From positions 62,001 through 126,000 of the forward strand of contig JAQGDQ010000482.1 in the NCBI GenBank assembly GCA_030141605.1: 64,000 nucleotides of DNA, written 5' to 3'. A program made the position numbers and the translations under genes. The notes beneath the pieces were generated by a model. That model was given only the letters and a program-made list of their open reading frames with translations. It had not been told where the DNA came from and searched no databases. This DNA is from Tubiluchus corallicola (taxonomy: Eukaryota > Priapulida > Priapulimorpha > Priapulimorphida > Tubiluchidae). Shown here one piece after another: positions 13,701-23,196 of the stretch (the stretch's first letter is position 1; each line of letters starts with the position of its first letter).

Positions 13701-14770
13701 CGCATTTTATCAACGATTCGGAAATCTTTAAACTGTATTGGAATTCGATTCGAATTTGACCGCATTTTATCTGCGATTCGAAAATCTTTAAGCTGTATTG
13801 GAATTCGTTTCAGATTTTAAAATGTGAAATTCGGTTCGATTTGAGTTTGAAAGTCACAAGTTCAGTTCGATTCGAATTTGCTTTCTGATAGAGAATGTTC
13901 ACCCCTAGTGGTGTCACGATGTTTGTCTGATCCATGGTTTTCAGTGAAAGTTACTGGAATTTTTGTGATATTTTCCCTTACGATTTCTCTCGACACTGAA
14001 ACTGATTCTCAGTGATAAGTAAGAATGCAAATTCATTAAAGGAAGACCGGACGATTGTTTAGACTGGATCTCATTTTAATATACTGTCCAAAATATACAT
14101 CTTCTTGCCTATAAAAGTTAACAGTTGTTCCTTGTATTTTAATAATTAGCTTAGAAAGTTAATTAATGGCAACTGAGCACAGGTATTGCTTACGTCATAA
14201 ACTAACCACAGTTTGTGCAATGGTATGTATCTTCCCTTGTGCGTCAAGCACGTTTGTGTAAGTGTTACTGCTTAAACGCATGATGTCACGAAAATGGGCT
14301 CTACATCATATGACATCAGAAACTAACACTGCAGTTCATGATCATGCTTATCACGGTACCGTCTTCTATTTGTCGGCCACGTGAATGTGAGAAAAAGGGC
14401 GCTACCAATCTTAGTAGATTCACTGAGCCGTGCTTAGCTTTGAAAGTTTAAGAAAATTTGAGTATCCGAGGTGATTATTATTTAATCTAAGCTTTGATTT
14501 AAAATAAGCCGTTGTAGTTTTCAATATTTTAGAGCATTCTTTATTCTGAACTAATGTTTACACAATCGTCCGGTTTTCCTTTAATGATATGTTGCTCTGG
14601 TCTCGCATTTCAATGTGTGTCTTTATTTTTTTCAGTACATGAGAGCCATGACTAAATTAATGAATGAACTATGGTGTCCGAACCCACTAGCCAGGCTCAC
14701 GGCGTTACGAACAAAGAAGACACTAGCTCGTATGATGAGCGACGAACTCAAGATCACTATACAGTCTTAG
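4580..14770 (+). CDS. BMPR1: BMP type I receptor (ALK3/6 class), nine exons, 5' exon missing
   Basis: Single-pass receptor serine/threonine kinase that binds BMP ligands with a type II receptor and phosphorylates Smad1/5/8 (family knowledge). Exons join in frame: 4580-4764, 5296-5416, 6005-6110, 7359-7494, 8281-8473, 9759-10056, 10690-10865, 11978-12108, 14636-14770, giving 493 residues without the signal peptide. Order: cysteine-rich ectodomain ending in CCDNVDFCN (78-86), membrane helix (about 115-137), GS box [11 protein letters not shown] (173-183), glycine loop GKGRYGEV (199-206), ATP lysine K219, HRDIKSKN (318-325), DLG (338-340), APE (367-369). The L45 loop, which sets Smad choice, reads DIKGTGS (253-259), the BMPR1A/B type and unlike ALK4/5. 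The first exon begins with two bases of a codon, so at least one signal-peptide exon lies upstream, unseen. Introns hold a MITE, a 60-bp minisatellite and a 218-bp tandem repeat. Confidence 0.95.
4792..5160 (-). mobile_element. TTAA MITE family, copy 1 (truncated), first BMPR1 intron
   Basis: Begins TTAA then AAGAAAACCGGACGATTGTG, the terminal repeat of this family, and follows the reversed copy at 14036-14584 down to CGCAAGGGAAGATGCC. The opposite end is missing. Confidence 0.7.
5296..5416 (+). CDS. BMPR1: BMPR1 exon: ectodomain, CCX5CN box
   Basis: Acceptor tcttatttcag, donor CCCGG/gtaact. Contains CCDNVDFCN followed by an LELHPT stretch, the conserved end of the three-finger ligand-binding fold in type I receptors. 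Ends with one base of a split glycine codon. Confidence 0.95.
5417..5590 (+). repeat. Dispersed repeat D, copy 1 (BMPR1 intron)
   Basis: Inverted homologue of 61120-61310: both carry CTTGCCTAGTTTTAGTACA-like, GCGCTTTCGCAAACACG-like and GGGCTCGCCTGCCGTTAATT blocks. It starts directly at the splice donor of the CCX5CN exon. Confidence 0.6.
6005..6110 (+). CDS. BMPR1: BMPR1 exon: transmembrane helix
   Basis: Acceptor tttttctag, donor ACG/gtaagt. Encodes about 22 uninterrupted hydrophobic residues (rich in I, L, V, F) flanked by H/Q outside and by basic residues in the next exon, which gives the type I membrane topology. Confidence 0.92.
6588..6847. repeat. Tandem duplication, 2 x about 130 bp, tRNA-like
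   Basis: 6588-6716 and 6717-6847 are about 93% alike (GCCATTATCTTTCTGCA through AATTTATAAAATT). The minus strand has a decayed tRNA-like core with GGTTGGTTCAAATGC. Lies in a BMPR1 intron. Confidence 0.75.
6935..7000 (+). repeat. tRNA-derived relic
   Basis: GGCATAGTGGTTGTCCCTGC, then GAGGTTCTGGGTTCGAATCC, resembles an A box and a T arm with B box; no full cloverleaf pairs. Confidence 0.5.
7359..7494 (+). CDS. BMPR1: BMPR1 exon: juxtamembrane segment and GS box
   Basis: Acceptor attttcag, donor CTG/gtgagt. Basic juxtamembrane stretch ([10 protein letters not shown]) followed by [11 protein letters not shown], the glycine/serine box phosphorylated by the type II receptor and the diagnostic mark of type I receptors. 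Confidence 0.96.
7705..7780. repeat. (TA)n microsatellite
   Basis: About 45 bases of uninterrupted TA, flanked by TATAC-rich variants, in the intron after the GS-box exon. Confidence 0.95.
8281..8473 (+). CDS. BMPR1: BMPR1 exon: kinase N-lobe
   Basis: Acceptor cacatttcag, donor CTAG/gtacag. Encodes VQRTIAKQV, the glycine loop GKGRYGEVW, the VAVKIF strand with the ATP-binding lysine, [11 protein letters not shown] of helix C and LRHENILG. Ends after one base of a split glycine codon. Confidence 0.97.
9071..9740 (+). repeat. Three tandem copies of about 218 bp in a BMPR1 intron
   Basis: Units begin at about 9071, 9290 and 9508 (ATCTTCACAACAAGTATTCA). Copies 1 and 2 are nearly identical; copy 3 has more changes. 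The array ends about 20 bp before the acceptor of the L45-loop exon. Confidence 0.85.
9759..10056 (+). CDS. BMPR1: BMPR1 exon: L45 loop and catalytic loop
   Basis: Acceptor cgttttctag, donor CTCAG/gttcaa. Encodes [16 protein letters not shown] (BMP-type L45 loop), [11 protein letters not shown], the catalytic HRDIKSKN and [10 protein letters not shown]. The donor is weak: only CAG/GT fits the consensus. It is still the only choice that keeps phase with the next exon. Confidence 0.96.
10690..10865 (+). CDS. BMPR1: BMPR1 exon: activation segment
   Basis: Acceptor attttacag, donor GGAG/gtaagc. Encodes [15 protein letters not shown], the activation loop and APE motif, then [14 protein letters not shown] and RRCSSGG of the C-lobe. 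The spelling is closest to BMPR1A/B. Confidence 0.97.
11212..11601. mobile_element. pogo/Tigger-like MITE, copy 1 (BMPR1 intron)
   Basis: Ends AGTCAACCTTGGGTATAAGG and, inverted, CCTTATATCCGAGGTTGACT, with TA at the borders, the pattern of Tc1/mariner-pogo elements. Internal TATAAGGGAC motifs repeat. Family copies at 38023-38487 and 50595-51022. Confidence 0.7.
11978..12108 (+). CDS. BMPR1: BMPR1 exon: kinase C-lobe
   Basis: Acceptor acttttatag, donor GAG/gtagtt. Encodes [24 protein letters not shown] and RPNIPNRW, typical of the C-lobe of type I receptors. Confidence 0.96.
12401..13910. mobile_element. hAT-like MITE expanded by an internal minisatellite
   Basis: Outer ends CTAGGGGTGAGCATC and GAATGTTCACCCCTAG are inverted repeats. 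Left and right arms match the 395-bp copy at 16421-16815, which has only one unit of the internal sequence. The copy here grew to about 1.5 kb by tandem gain of a 60-bp segment. Confidence 0.75.
12612..13815. repeat. 60-bp minisatellite, about 20 units
   Basis: Exact 60-bp period: unit CAATTCGATTCGAATTTGAC plus CGCATTTTATCAACGATTCG plus AAAATCTTTAAACTGTATTG with point variants. Units 12781-13140 are repeated without a visible change at 13141-13500 (six units, 360 bp). Because 60 is divisible by three, one minus frame stays open for 413 codons. Confidence 0.97.
14036..14584 (+). mobile_element. TTAA MITE family, copy 2 (complete)
   Basis: TTAA then AGGAAGACCGGACGATTGT at the left and ACAATCGTCCGGTTTTCCT then TTAA at the right: about 20-bp inverted ends with TTAA on both sides, as in piggyBac-type insertion. 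549 bp, no coding capacity. The right end is about 50 bp from the last BMPR1 acceptor. Confidence 0.8.
14636..14770 (+). CDS. BMPR1: BMPR1 last coding exon
   Basis: Acceptor atttttttcag. Encodes 44 residues, including [18 protein letters not shown], the conserved end of the kinase domain, then a short tail and a TAG stop at 14768-14770. The acceptor is only about 50 bp downstream of a MITE (14036-14584). Confidence 0.96.
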   Translation, partial: YMRAMTKLMNELWCPNPLARLTALRTKKTLARMMSDELKITIQS

Positions 14771-16420
14771 TAATGACTAGCGGAAACTATTGACTAGAAA
14801 TAACTAGTCAGGACTAGTACAGACATTCTTTACTAAAGTTACAGACAGCAAGGATGAACTTTGAGAACCATCCAGTGATGGTGCTTGGCCTAGCAACGGT
14901 TGTGCTTGTGCTCACTTTGAGAAAAAGACATTTTCACAACAAACCAAAAACTTATTAGTGTTCACGTTGTGTGTAATTATGTTACTGGTGCTTAATTACT
15001 TGTTTTCATTGAATCCTGTCTCTACCGTTGTAGCAAGAATTGGTTCCTTTTCTTGACCGTCGTCCACCACGCTTCTCTGGCTGTGCTGTGCTACAGCTTT
15101 TGTAGCGTAACTCTATCCGTAGTCGTTACAATTTCAGCTGTTTCCCTGTTGAAGTTGAATTTTCTCATTTGAATTGTATCTCACGCATAACGAACAAAGA
15201 AGATGTTAGACGGTAGGTGGCGCATTTCTAGCTTTGTGCTGCTCTAGCAGGGATGTTGCGAACTCTTTTTCTTTTTCTTGTTTTTAGAACTGCGGTCATT
15301 GTTTGCACTTAGCAACGGAAGTTCAACAATGCAAAGCTTAGTCAGTAAGTGGATTGATGAACATGCGGAAAACTGCTTTTTGGCAGTTTTGACTGCCATA
15401 CCGCCCTGGCTATGTCACCTTTTCGTATGTGAACACGGCTGACACCTGCCAGTATCCCGCTTACGAAAATTATCTGTTCATATATTTTCTTTCCATGGTG
15501 AAATATTTGAATTGGAGCGTGCACACAATTTAAACCACCTTATTTTTTACACTTTTTAAATTGCACTCGTTTAATGCAGAAGGCTTCAAACGTAACTTAC
15601 CTGTATCAAACAAATACCTGTCTCGAAAGAAATCCACGTCTTAAAATGGACAAAGTTACACTTTATATATAATTATTTTACCTTGATGCAGCTGTTTCTT
15701 TTATAATGTTATTTTATTGTTAGTGCCACTTAGTGTAAATATGTAAGATGATTTTATATCTTTACAATTGTATTTTAATTTCTACTTTTAACGTGTATAA
15801 AGAGGCTTGACGCATTGCTGTTTATGCTGTTTGTAAATATTGTACTCTGTTCTTAGAACAATGAATGTTTATATTTGTGTGCGGCAGTGTAGAATAGTTA
15901 TGTGTTTATGTGTGCAGTACGTTGCAACACTGAGACAGTGTACACAATAATGTATTGTTTGGTTCATACAGTGTTGGATGAGTGTACGGTGCAGTACCGT
16001 ACGTGCGCATTCTCAGCAACACAAATCGTGCAACATGTATGTACAACATTGTGTAGGAAACCGAAATATGTGGGCTCGGGCGTAGCCAGGTTTTAAACAT
16101 GGGGAAAGCAAACACAGAAGAAAGGTGCAGTGGCACATAGCAAGCAAACATTCTAATTTGGTGTTTAAAATCGAAACACGATGAAGATACAGTTGTAAAA
16201 GAAATACATAAATGCAATGACTTCAGAAATTTCTTCCAAGAAAATGAAAAAAGATTCGACTTTTATTGCAGAAGTGAATTAAAGAGTTAAATAAAGGCAC
16301 CAGATCTTTGAAAATGTGCTCAGGGGGAGTGGTTCCTCCCCTTGCTCCCCTATTGGCTACGTCACTGCGCGTGGGTTTTAAGCTGAGATATTTTTTATGC
16401 TTAACCTTAATATAATGCGA
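14771..16420. other. 3' flank of BMPR1, one CTCF-like site
   Basis: Probably holds the BMPR1 3' UTR; no AATAAA is seen in the first 1.2 kb, so the end cannot be placed. AGGTGGCGC at 15215-15223 resembles the CTCF core. Otherwise nothing recognised. Confidence 0.4.
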
Positions 16421-16815
16421 ATTAGGGGTAAGCATCAAATGCTAGAATTCGATTTGAATGAGTTTTTTAAATTCAAAATCGATACGAATCAAAATTATAA
16501 ATTTGAATAATTCAGCACTTCAACAGTATGTGTTCTTTATCATTATAACGTTTTTTAACGTCATGCGATCAGCACAGTTTGCCTGCGATGTTTTAGAACA
16601 TTTTTTAAATAAATTATTAGTGTTTTTACTGCAGAACAAAATCAAGTAATGCTCATGATTTCTGCGAGACTGCTTTTTATTAGTGATTCGAAAATTTATT
16701 CAAAAATGTTTAAAATGAATTCGACATGATTTGAAAATCTCGAAATCAGTTTGGTTCGAAACGTCACAAATTAGATTCGATTCAAATTTGCTTTCCGGTG
16801 GAGAATGCTCACCCT
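16421..16815. mobile_element. hAT-like MITE, unexpanded copy
   Basis: Ends TTAGGGGTAAGCATC and GAATGCTCACCCTTA. Collinear with the arms of 12401-13910, with a single diverged unit (GACTGCTTTTTATTAGTGAT) where that copy has about twenty. Confidence 0.7.
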
Positions 16816-17268
16816 TACTAGAAATGTAACAAGGGTAAAATTACTGTAAATTTGACAGTAAATTACTCACGTTTGGAACTCACGAGATGCTTTCTGTATG
16901 CACTTTTTATGACACACCAGTCTTTGAAGTCTTGCATAATGTACTTCTAAAAGTCTTTGACGACATACTAGAAGTTTCGGCTGCGCATGGTTAGTATACA
17001 TGCTGAGAAAAGCATGTACACCACATTGTATTAAACAATATTTGCCCATCCAGCTGTAGACTGTGCACAAGGTTCCCCCGTAGGTTAGCTGTGAATTGTA
17101 TGTATAACAGCGCATATAACCCTTGTAAATCTAGTTTTCGGTATGGTGCTGAAATAGCTGTTTTGTAGTTGTAGGATTTCACATCTCAGAGAAACGAACA
17201 CGGTATTGATCGTTCGTTGTAGTAGAATAAACATTTTCCCAGTTCCAGTGATCGATGATGATCGTGTA

Positions 17269-17573
17269 AAGGTCAAAGGTTAAGTACACCAGATACCACA
17301 TTTGTGTGCACTTAACAACGCCTCACAACCCATGCTTTTGTAATAGTAAATTTTAACAGCTAGCTAGGACCTTACCTTGTTTATTTTTTCTTGTTCCCAA
17401 GCAAAAGCCTGCTAGTAAATCACTATATACACAGACTAATGCATAATTAAGTAAAGACTATGTAAAACAACAAAAGTTACTAAACTGGCACGGCAGACGG
17501 CTTTGCTTTACCCAGATGTCACGTGACGGTTGTAATTAAGACTTGTTGCTGTGGTACACGTAACCTTTGACCT
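17269..17573. mobile_element. MITE family A, copy 2 (inverted relative to copy 1)
   Basis: Same terminal repeats and internal blocks as 333-645 on the opposite strand. Lies between BMPR1 and RASGEF1. Confidence 0.7.
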
Positions 17574-18204
17574 ACAGCAACTGCGCGTTCGCACAACAAA
17601 AAGCCTTATCGTCTGAAACTATATTATCATTTCCTTCTCAAACACTAAATATTTCTTGCTCAAGTAATTATGATCTGAATTTGTTACTGATAAGCAAAAT
17701 CGTGTTTTCAGAAACTTGTTATGCACAAGGCAAAATGTATTCCTCAGTTCTCAATATATTTATCGATAATGTAACATCGATGCATTCTTACGATATGCTA
17801 AATCATCGAGCCTGAATTTATCAACTATGTATAATTATGTATTATAGTTATTGTTTAAACTTCCCTTCTAGTTATGAGGCTTTAATCAAAATAAACAAAA
17901 TGTATAAAATTTATATAATAAATAAAATAATGATAACCATTATTACCTGTTATTACGTATCGTGTTGCTTTTGTATTTTAGCAAATAATAGTACTAGATG
18001 TTGGTGCATCGGCATTCGTACATACATTAATGTAGTAGGTTATGAAATGTGTCAATCATTTTACAATAGTTATCAGAGTTAGAAAGGAACTTAGTTTGTG
18101 GTATGAAGTTAAGTTGGAGCTAGTTCAGTTTCACGGACTTGCAGCTTAAAAAAGTTAATGGAAATATGAACTTCAATTAGTCGAGTCTAACTCTATTTTG
18201 TCAC

Positions 18205-18565
18205 ATTAAAATGTAGAACTAAAACAAATTCCTTTTCTAAATGATCAAAAGAACTAGGAACTTAGCTTAAGTTCCTTTTCTCACGCAGGAACTTGTAATT
18301 TAGAACTAAAACTACTTCCTTTTCTAAAATGTCAGAGTCAAAGGAAGTTAGGAAACTTGGATTAGTTCGTTTTCTCGTGGAGGAACTTGGAATTTAGAAC
18401 TAAAACTATTTCCTTTTCTAAAAAGTAAGAGTCAAAGGAAGTTAGGAAACTTGGATTAGTTCCTTTCCTCATGGAGGAACTTGGAATTTAGAACTAAAAC
18501 TAGTTCCATTTCTGAAAAGTTGAGTCAAAGGAAGTAGAAACTTGGATTAGTTCCTTTTATTACAG
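18205..18565 (+). repeat. About 95-bp tandem repeat, roughly four units
   Basis: GGAACTTGGAATTTAGAACT recurs at about 18287, 18382 and 18476 with TTCCTTTTCTAAAA and GTCAAAGGAAGT blocks between; outer units are decayed. Confidence 0.8.
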
Positions 18566-18849
18566 AAAAACTTTTGTGTATGTATATATGAAATTAGTTC
18601 CTAAAATTGAGAAAATTTTACAGTGCTGCACAGAATTGAGCACTTTAAGGGTTTTTGATGTCTGAAGTTTTAAAAACCAGAAGACTCTGGGTTAGTTGTC
18701 TTTGAAAATCATTTTCAATCTCCATTTGACCAAACAAGCTCTGAAAGTTTCTGAAAAAAATGTAGATTACATAGTGACATTGTAAGCGTGGGCCAGGACT
18801 TTACATTTAACAGGCATCAAATGGCTTGTGGTGTAAATTTCTTTGTCTA

Positions 18850-18925
18850 AATGGTCTGAGCCGCTCTGTGGTCTAATTATGGCAGAAGGTTTTGGGTTTG
18901 AGTCCCAGTGAAGGTGCAAAATTCT
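18850..18925 (+). repeat. tRNA-like relic
   Basis: TGAGCCGCTCTGTGGTCTAA, then AGAAGGTTTTGGGTTTGAGT and CCCA, a decayed A box and T arm. Confidence 0.4.
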
Positions 18926-19204
18926 TTAGATTTTCTAATTTGGAACTGCAATAATATGATTTGAACGAGACTCTTAGAAGGACTCGGATTTTTAATCTTA
19001 AACGACTTGACAGCGTGGTTGTAAATAAAGTGTTTTGCAACAATGGGAAGAGTTTTTAACGCCTGCTTGACCATTTGGTTGTTTCTTTGGCTAAAGTTTA
19101 CGATTTCCTGCACACAAGAAATTAGTTTGTGAAGCGGATTCCTTTAAGTTTTCAAGTTTTGACAAGATTTAACGTAACATGTTACATCTTGCTAGATCAT
19201 GTAT

Positions 19205-19890
19205 CATCATGACAATTAACAGATTGGATTACATCAGATTAGTTAAGACTAGATTAGATTAGGTGATATTAGATTACATTGGATTAGATTACCTTAGATT
19301 ATGTAAGATTAGATTACGTTAGATTTTGTTAAATTAGAATTGATTACATTAGATTATGTGATTGTTGATTAGATTATGTAAGATTAGATTAGATTATATA
19401 AGATTAGATTGGATTAGATTAGATTAGAATACATTACACTATATTAGATTAGGTGATATTATATTATATTGGATTAGATTACCTTAGATTATGTGAGATT
19501 AGATTAGATTGGATTAGAAAACATTACACTATATTAGATTAGGTGATATTATAATATATTGGATTAGATTAAATGGGATTAGATTACCTTAGATTAAGTG
19601 AGATTAGATTTTGTTAGATTAGAATTGATTACATTAGATTAGGTGATGCTAGATTAGATTACGTAAGATTAGATTGGATCAGATTAGATTAGAATACATT
19701 ACACTATATTAGATTAGGTGATATTAGATTATATTGGGTTAGATTAAATTGGATTAGATTACATTAGATTATGTGAGATTAGATTAGAATTGATTACATT
19801 AGATTAGATGATGCTAGATTAGATTATGTAAGATCAGAGTGGATTATATTAGATTACTATATATTATATTATAATAGATTGGGTCAATTT
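19205..19890 (+). repeat. GATTA-rich five-base array with longer internal repeats
   Basis: Dominated by GATTA/ATTAG pentamers. Longer blocks such as ACATTACACTATATTAGATT then AGGTGATATTA recur near 19430, 19520 and 19695, so the array has also been copied in larger pieces. Confidence 0.9.
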
Positions 19891-22130
19891 ACATTACGTT
19901 CATGATTCAGGTATGGATGTACGTGAGTGCAACAAGTTTCTCAGACAAAGTTTAAAATGTACAACATCTACAAGAAGACCTAGGGAGATTGCAACACAGC
20001 GCCCTGTGCCTATAGACGAGAGAGCTCACAAAGGGCTTGCGTCAGGGTTAAGCTAAGAGTTAATGTTTGTACCAGACATCCTGAATTCGTTATTGCGTTT
20101 TACTTTAATTTGTGGATACGCAACAACACATAACGCATTGCAGATGTCTGATAAAATTGTAAACGTTGTTTAAGTACGTCTATGTAGTATATGGTTTGAT
20201 TGGTTAATTAGATTATTTTGCGATTTTGCTTATCGCTGTACGCATCACACCATTGTAAGGTATACATATAAGTCATACAAAACTACAAGACGAACGTTTT
20301 AGCTTTAGAATTCTGTGTTCTTGTCCTTTAAATAACTCGAAAATGTGTAAAAGCGTTTTTCTCAAAAACTGTACAGATATGATTTGCGTTGTTACAATAG
20401 TTTAGATTTCCTAGTTTGTATATTTCGAGTTGTAAGAACTCTAGCTCCAGCTGTCTAGTGCCTGGGCTCGCAGACCTGTTTCTTTGTAGCCGCATTCCTC
20501 AGTAACCACAAGGGAAAAAACCTGGCAAACAGGAACGTGAGAATTTGGCAGCCAGCCAAGAGACGCTTTTTGCCCTCTGTCAGCTAGGTAGGGCATGGAT
20601 GGATTAACTAGCTTTTTACTTCCTAGTACAGATCTCTGTACAATCCCATGTGACTGTAGGTACAGCGAGTGAGCTCCAGTCATCTGTGACAATACTCACT
20701 TGAACAGTAGCCATTGTGGTGGTCAGGCGTTCATTATTCGTTGTCAAGTTTTGTTGAAGTTACACTTGATGTTCAATCGTTTAACTTGCAGCAGTTTGTG
20801 AGTTTTTCTTCAACGAGAACTAAACAGGAAGAAAGACTGTGGATTTTGCAGTTTGCAAAGATTTAATTGAGGAAATTTCACGTAAGTTCATGACTGAAAA
20901 TAGTATTGTTTTTACCTACAGTAAGTAGCTAAAGAATCTAGCATACACGTCAAATTATAGGCCTTACAATAATACTAACTAAGTCATTTCTCGAAAAGTA
21001 AACCGCGTGTGGACTAATTATGCTAAATTCATTGTCTTTTAATTGCAAATTTGCTAAATTTACTGTTAGTGATGGAATAAAGTTAATCTTTTTGGAACCA
21101 AACGTGACGCAGAGACGGGCACTCTATCCGTACGTACATGTGTAAATGAAACGTTTATTAACATGACGGCTATGGAAATTAAAATCTAACTGTGTCGCGC
21201 TTAGTTGTTAATAATAATGGCGAATAATAATAATTGTTATGAAAAATGACTTGGCTATTTCAGCATGAACACACTTCTCAAAACAAAAATGCTTAACACT
21301 GCTTGTTGTAATTTAATTATTATTCAGGTTAAAATGAATTTTATACGATCGAATGCATCAAAAATTGGGTCAAATATCAATTTTTTGTTTTATAAAAACA
21401 ACTGGTAAACTTAATGGACTTTTACATATTGTATTAATAGTATTATTTCATAAACTTATTCTGCCATGAGTGAAACTCGGGCTGATCAATCATCGTATCG
21501 TATTCGCAGCGCAGATAGAAATCATTTAGAAATCGGTGATCTATCGTAGAAAATCAAGCGGGACCTGAATTCTAATAGAGTGCCAAAAAACAAATATGTA
21601 AAAACATTTGAACCGGTGGCCTTTGAGATGCCGAGCTTATAACTCAAAGGTTTGTTGTTCAGATCCAGGCTAAACCCATTTTTTACGTTTCATTCAAAAT
21701 TAAAATTTATACTACATTCAGAAATTAAATAAATTGTGTGCTTGTTTATTCAATAGATAACACTAATCAAGCTAATTTGCAATTAATAAAAAAATCTACG
21801 TAAATCGGTAGGAATCAAATTCTGCATTATTTTATTTTTTCTGTTTCTAGCGTTTGTTCCACTGAGCTGCACTCGAGAATTCATCATGCGTGAGGAATCA
21901 GCTTCTGTTTATTCGATTACAAGTTGTATTTCATCAGTGCAAATATTTCTTTCATTTCGCCAGCAGCCAGTCAGGTTTGTTTGTCATTCAGCGCCTGTTT
22001 TTGTTATTGTTTATTTTTCTTGACTCCCACAAACAACTGCGCGTAACATCTAGGGCAAGTATATCTCGCGTTAATGCATACAGTCTCACAAAGAATGTTG
22101 GAGAGAATTTCTTTTTTCCATAAAAATTTT
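19891..22130. other. Non-coding stretch with one tRNA-like relic
   Basis: No gene supported. GAGGAAATTTCAC/gtaagttc at 20870-20890 could be the donor of a non-coding first exon, but nothing ties it to RASGEF1. A tRNA-like relic (AGCTTATAACTCAAAGGTTT, TAT-anticodon-like) lies near 21612-21680. Confidence 0.3.
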
Positions 22131-22400
22131 CTGGTTGACTGATCTGATAGGTTGACTGATTAACAAGTTGACTGCCTGACTAACATGTTAGGTATGACAA
22201 TGATTAAGTTGACTGACTTCGATAACTTTTAATTTTCATCACGTAGCCTAGTTTAATTCTTTGCACTCAGTTATTTTTACTTTCTGACTGACCGACATAC
22301 TTACTAATTAATCGACCTTTTCAATGACAAGTCGACTTACTGGCTGATTTACTGAACGATTACTGGCTGATGTTAGCCTGAGTTAAAATTTATTAGGCGA
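22130..22400. repeat. GACTGA-rich low-complexity stretch
   Basis: Irregular GACTGA/TTGACTGA words recur over 270 bp with no fixed period. Confidence 0.5.
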
Positions 22401-22435
22401 CAGAGTGCCTCTAATTGATTGTCAATTATTCTATG

Positions 22436-23196
22436 GAAACACTAGGTGCTCACCCTCCCCGGCCATGCTGCCAGTAATTTGGTAGCTGGGTGCCCACTCT
22501 CCCCAAGTCCCCAGTAATTTGGTAACTGGGTACCCAACCTTCCCAAGTCCCAGGAATTTGGTACCTGAGTGGCTAAGTCCCCAGTAATTTGGTACCTGGG
22601 TGCCCACCCTCCCCAAGTCCCCAGTAATTTTGTAACTGGGTGCTCACCCTCCCAAAGTCCTCAGTAATTTGGTAGCTGGGTGCCCACCCTCCCCAAGTCC
22701 CTAGTAATTTGGTAGCTGGGTGCCCACTCTCCCCAAGTCCCTAGTAATTTGGTAGCTGGGTGCCCACCCTCCCCAAGTCCCTAGTAATTTGGTAACTGGG
22801 TGCCCACCCTCCCCAAGTCCCTAGTAATTTGGTAGCTGGGTGCCCACCCTCCCCAAGTCCCTAGTAATTTGGTAACTGGGTGACCACCCTCCCGAAGTCC
22901 CCAGTAATTTGGTAACTGGGTGCCCACCCTCCCGAAGTCCCTAGTAATTTGGTAACTGGGTGCCCACCCTCCCCAAGTCCCTAGTAATTTGGTAGCTGGG
23001 TGCCCACTCTCCCCAAGTCCCCAGTAATTTGGTAACTGGGTGCCCACCCTCCCCAAGTCCCTAGTAATTTGGTAACTGGGTGCCTACCCCTCCCGAGTCC
23101 TCAGTAATTTGGTAGCTGGGTGCCTACCCTATCCAAGTCCCCAGTAATTTGGTAACTGGGTGCCTACCCTCCCCAAGTCCCTAGTAATTTGGTAGC
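22436..23196. repeat. 40-bp minisatellite, about 19 units
   Basis: Unit CTAGTAATTTGGTAGCTGGG plus TGCCCACCCTCCCCAAGTCC, GC-richer than its surroundings, with variants (ggtaac/ggtagc, accct/actct). Open minus-strand frames here are by-products of the array. Confidence 0.97.

Noticed and set aside
12524-13765. 413-codon minus-strand ORF as a protein gene
   Set aside because: It is the 60-bp minisatellite read in one frame, lies in a BMPR1 intron, and has no start context or non-repeat domain.
19205-19890. Interstitial telomere
   Set aside because: The pentamer is GATTA, not TTAGG or TTAGGG, and is irregular.
22431-23056. Minus-strand ORFs with NYWGL repeats
   Set aside because: Product of the 40-bp minisatellite; no non-repeat sequence.
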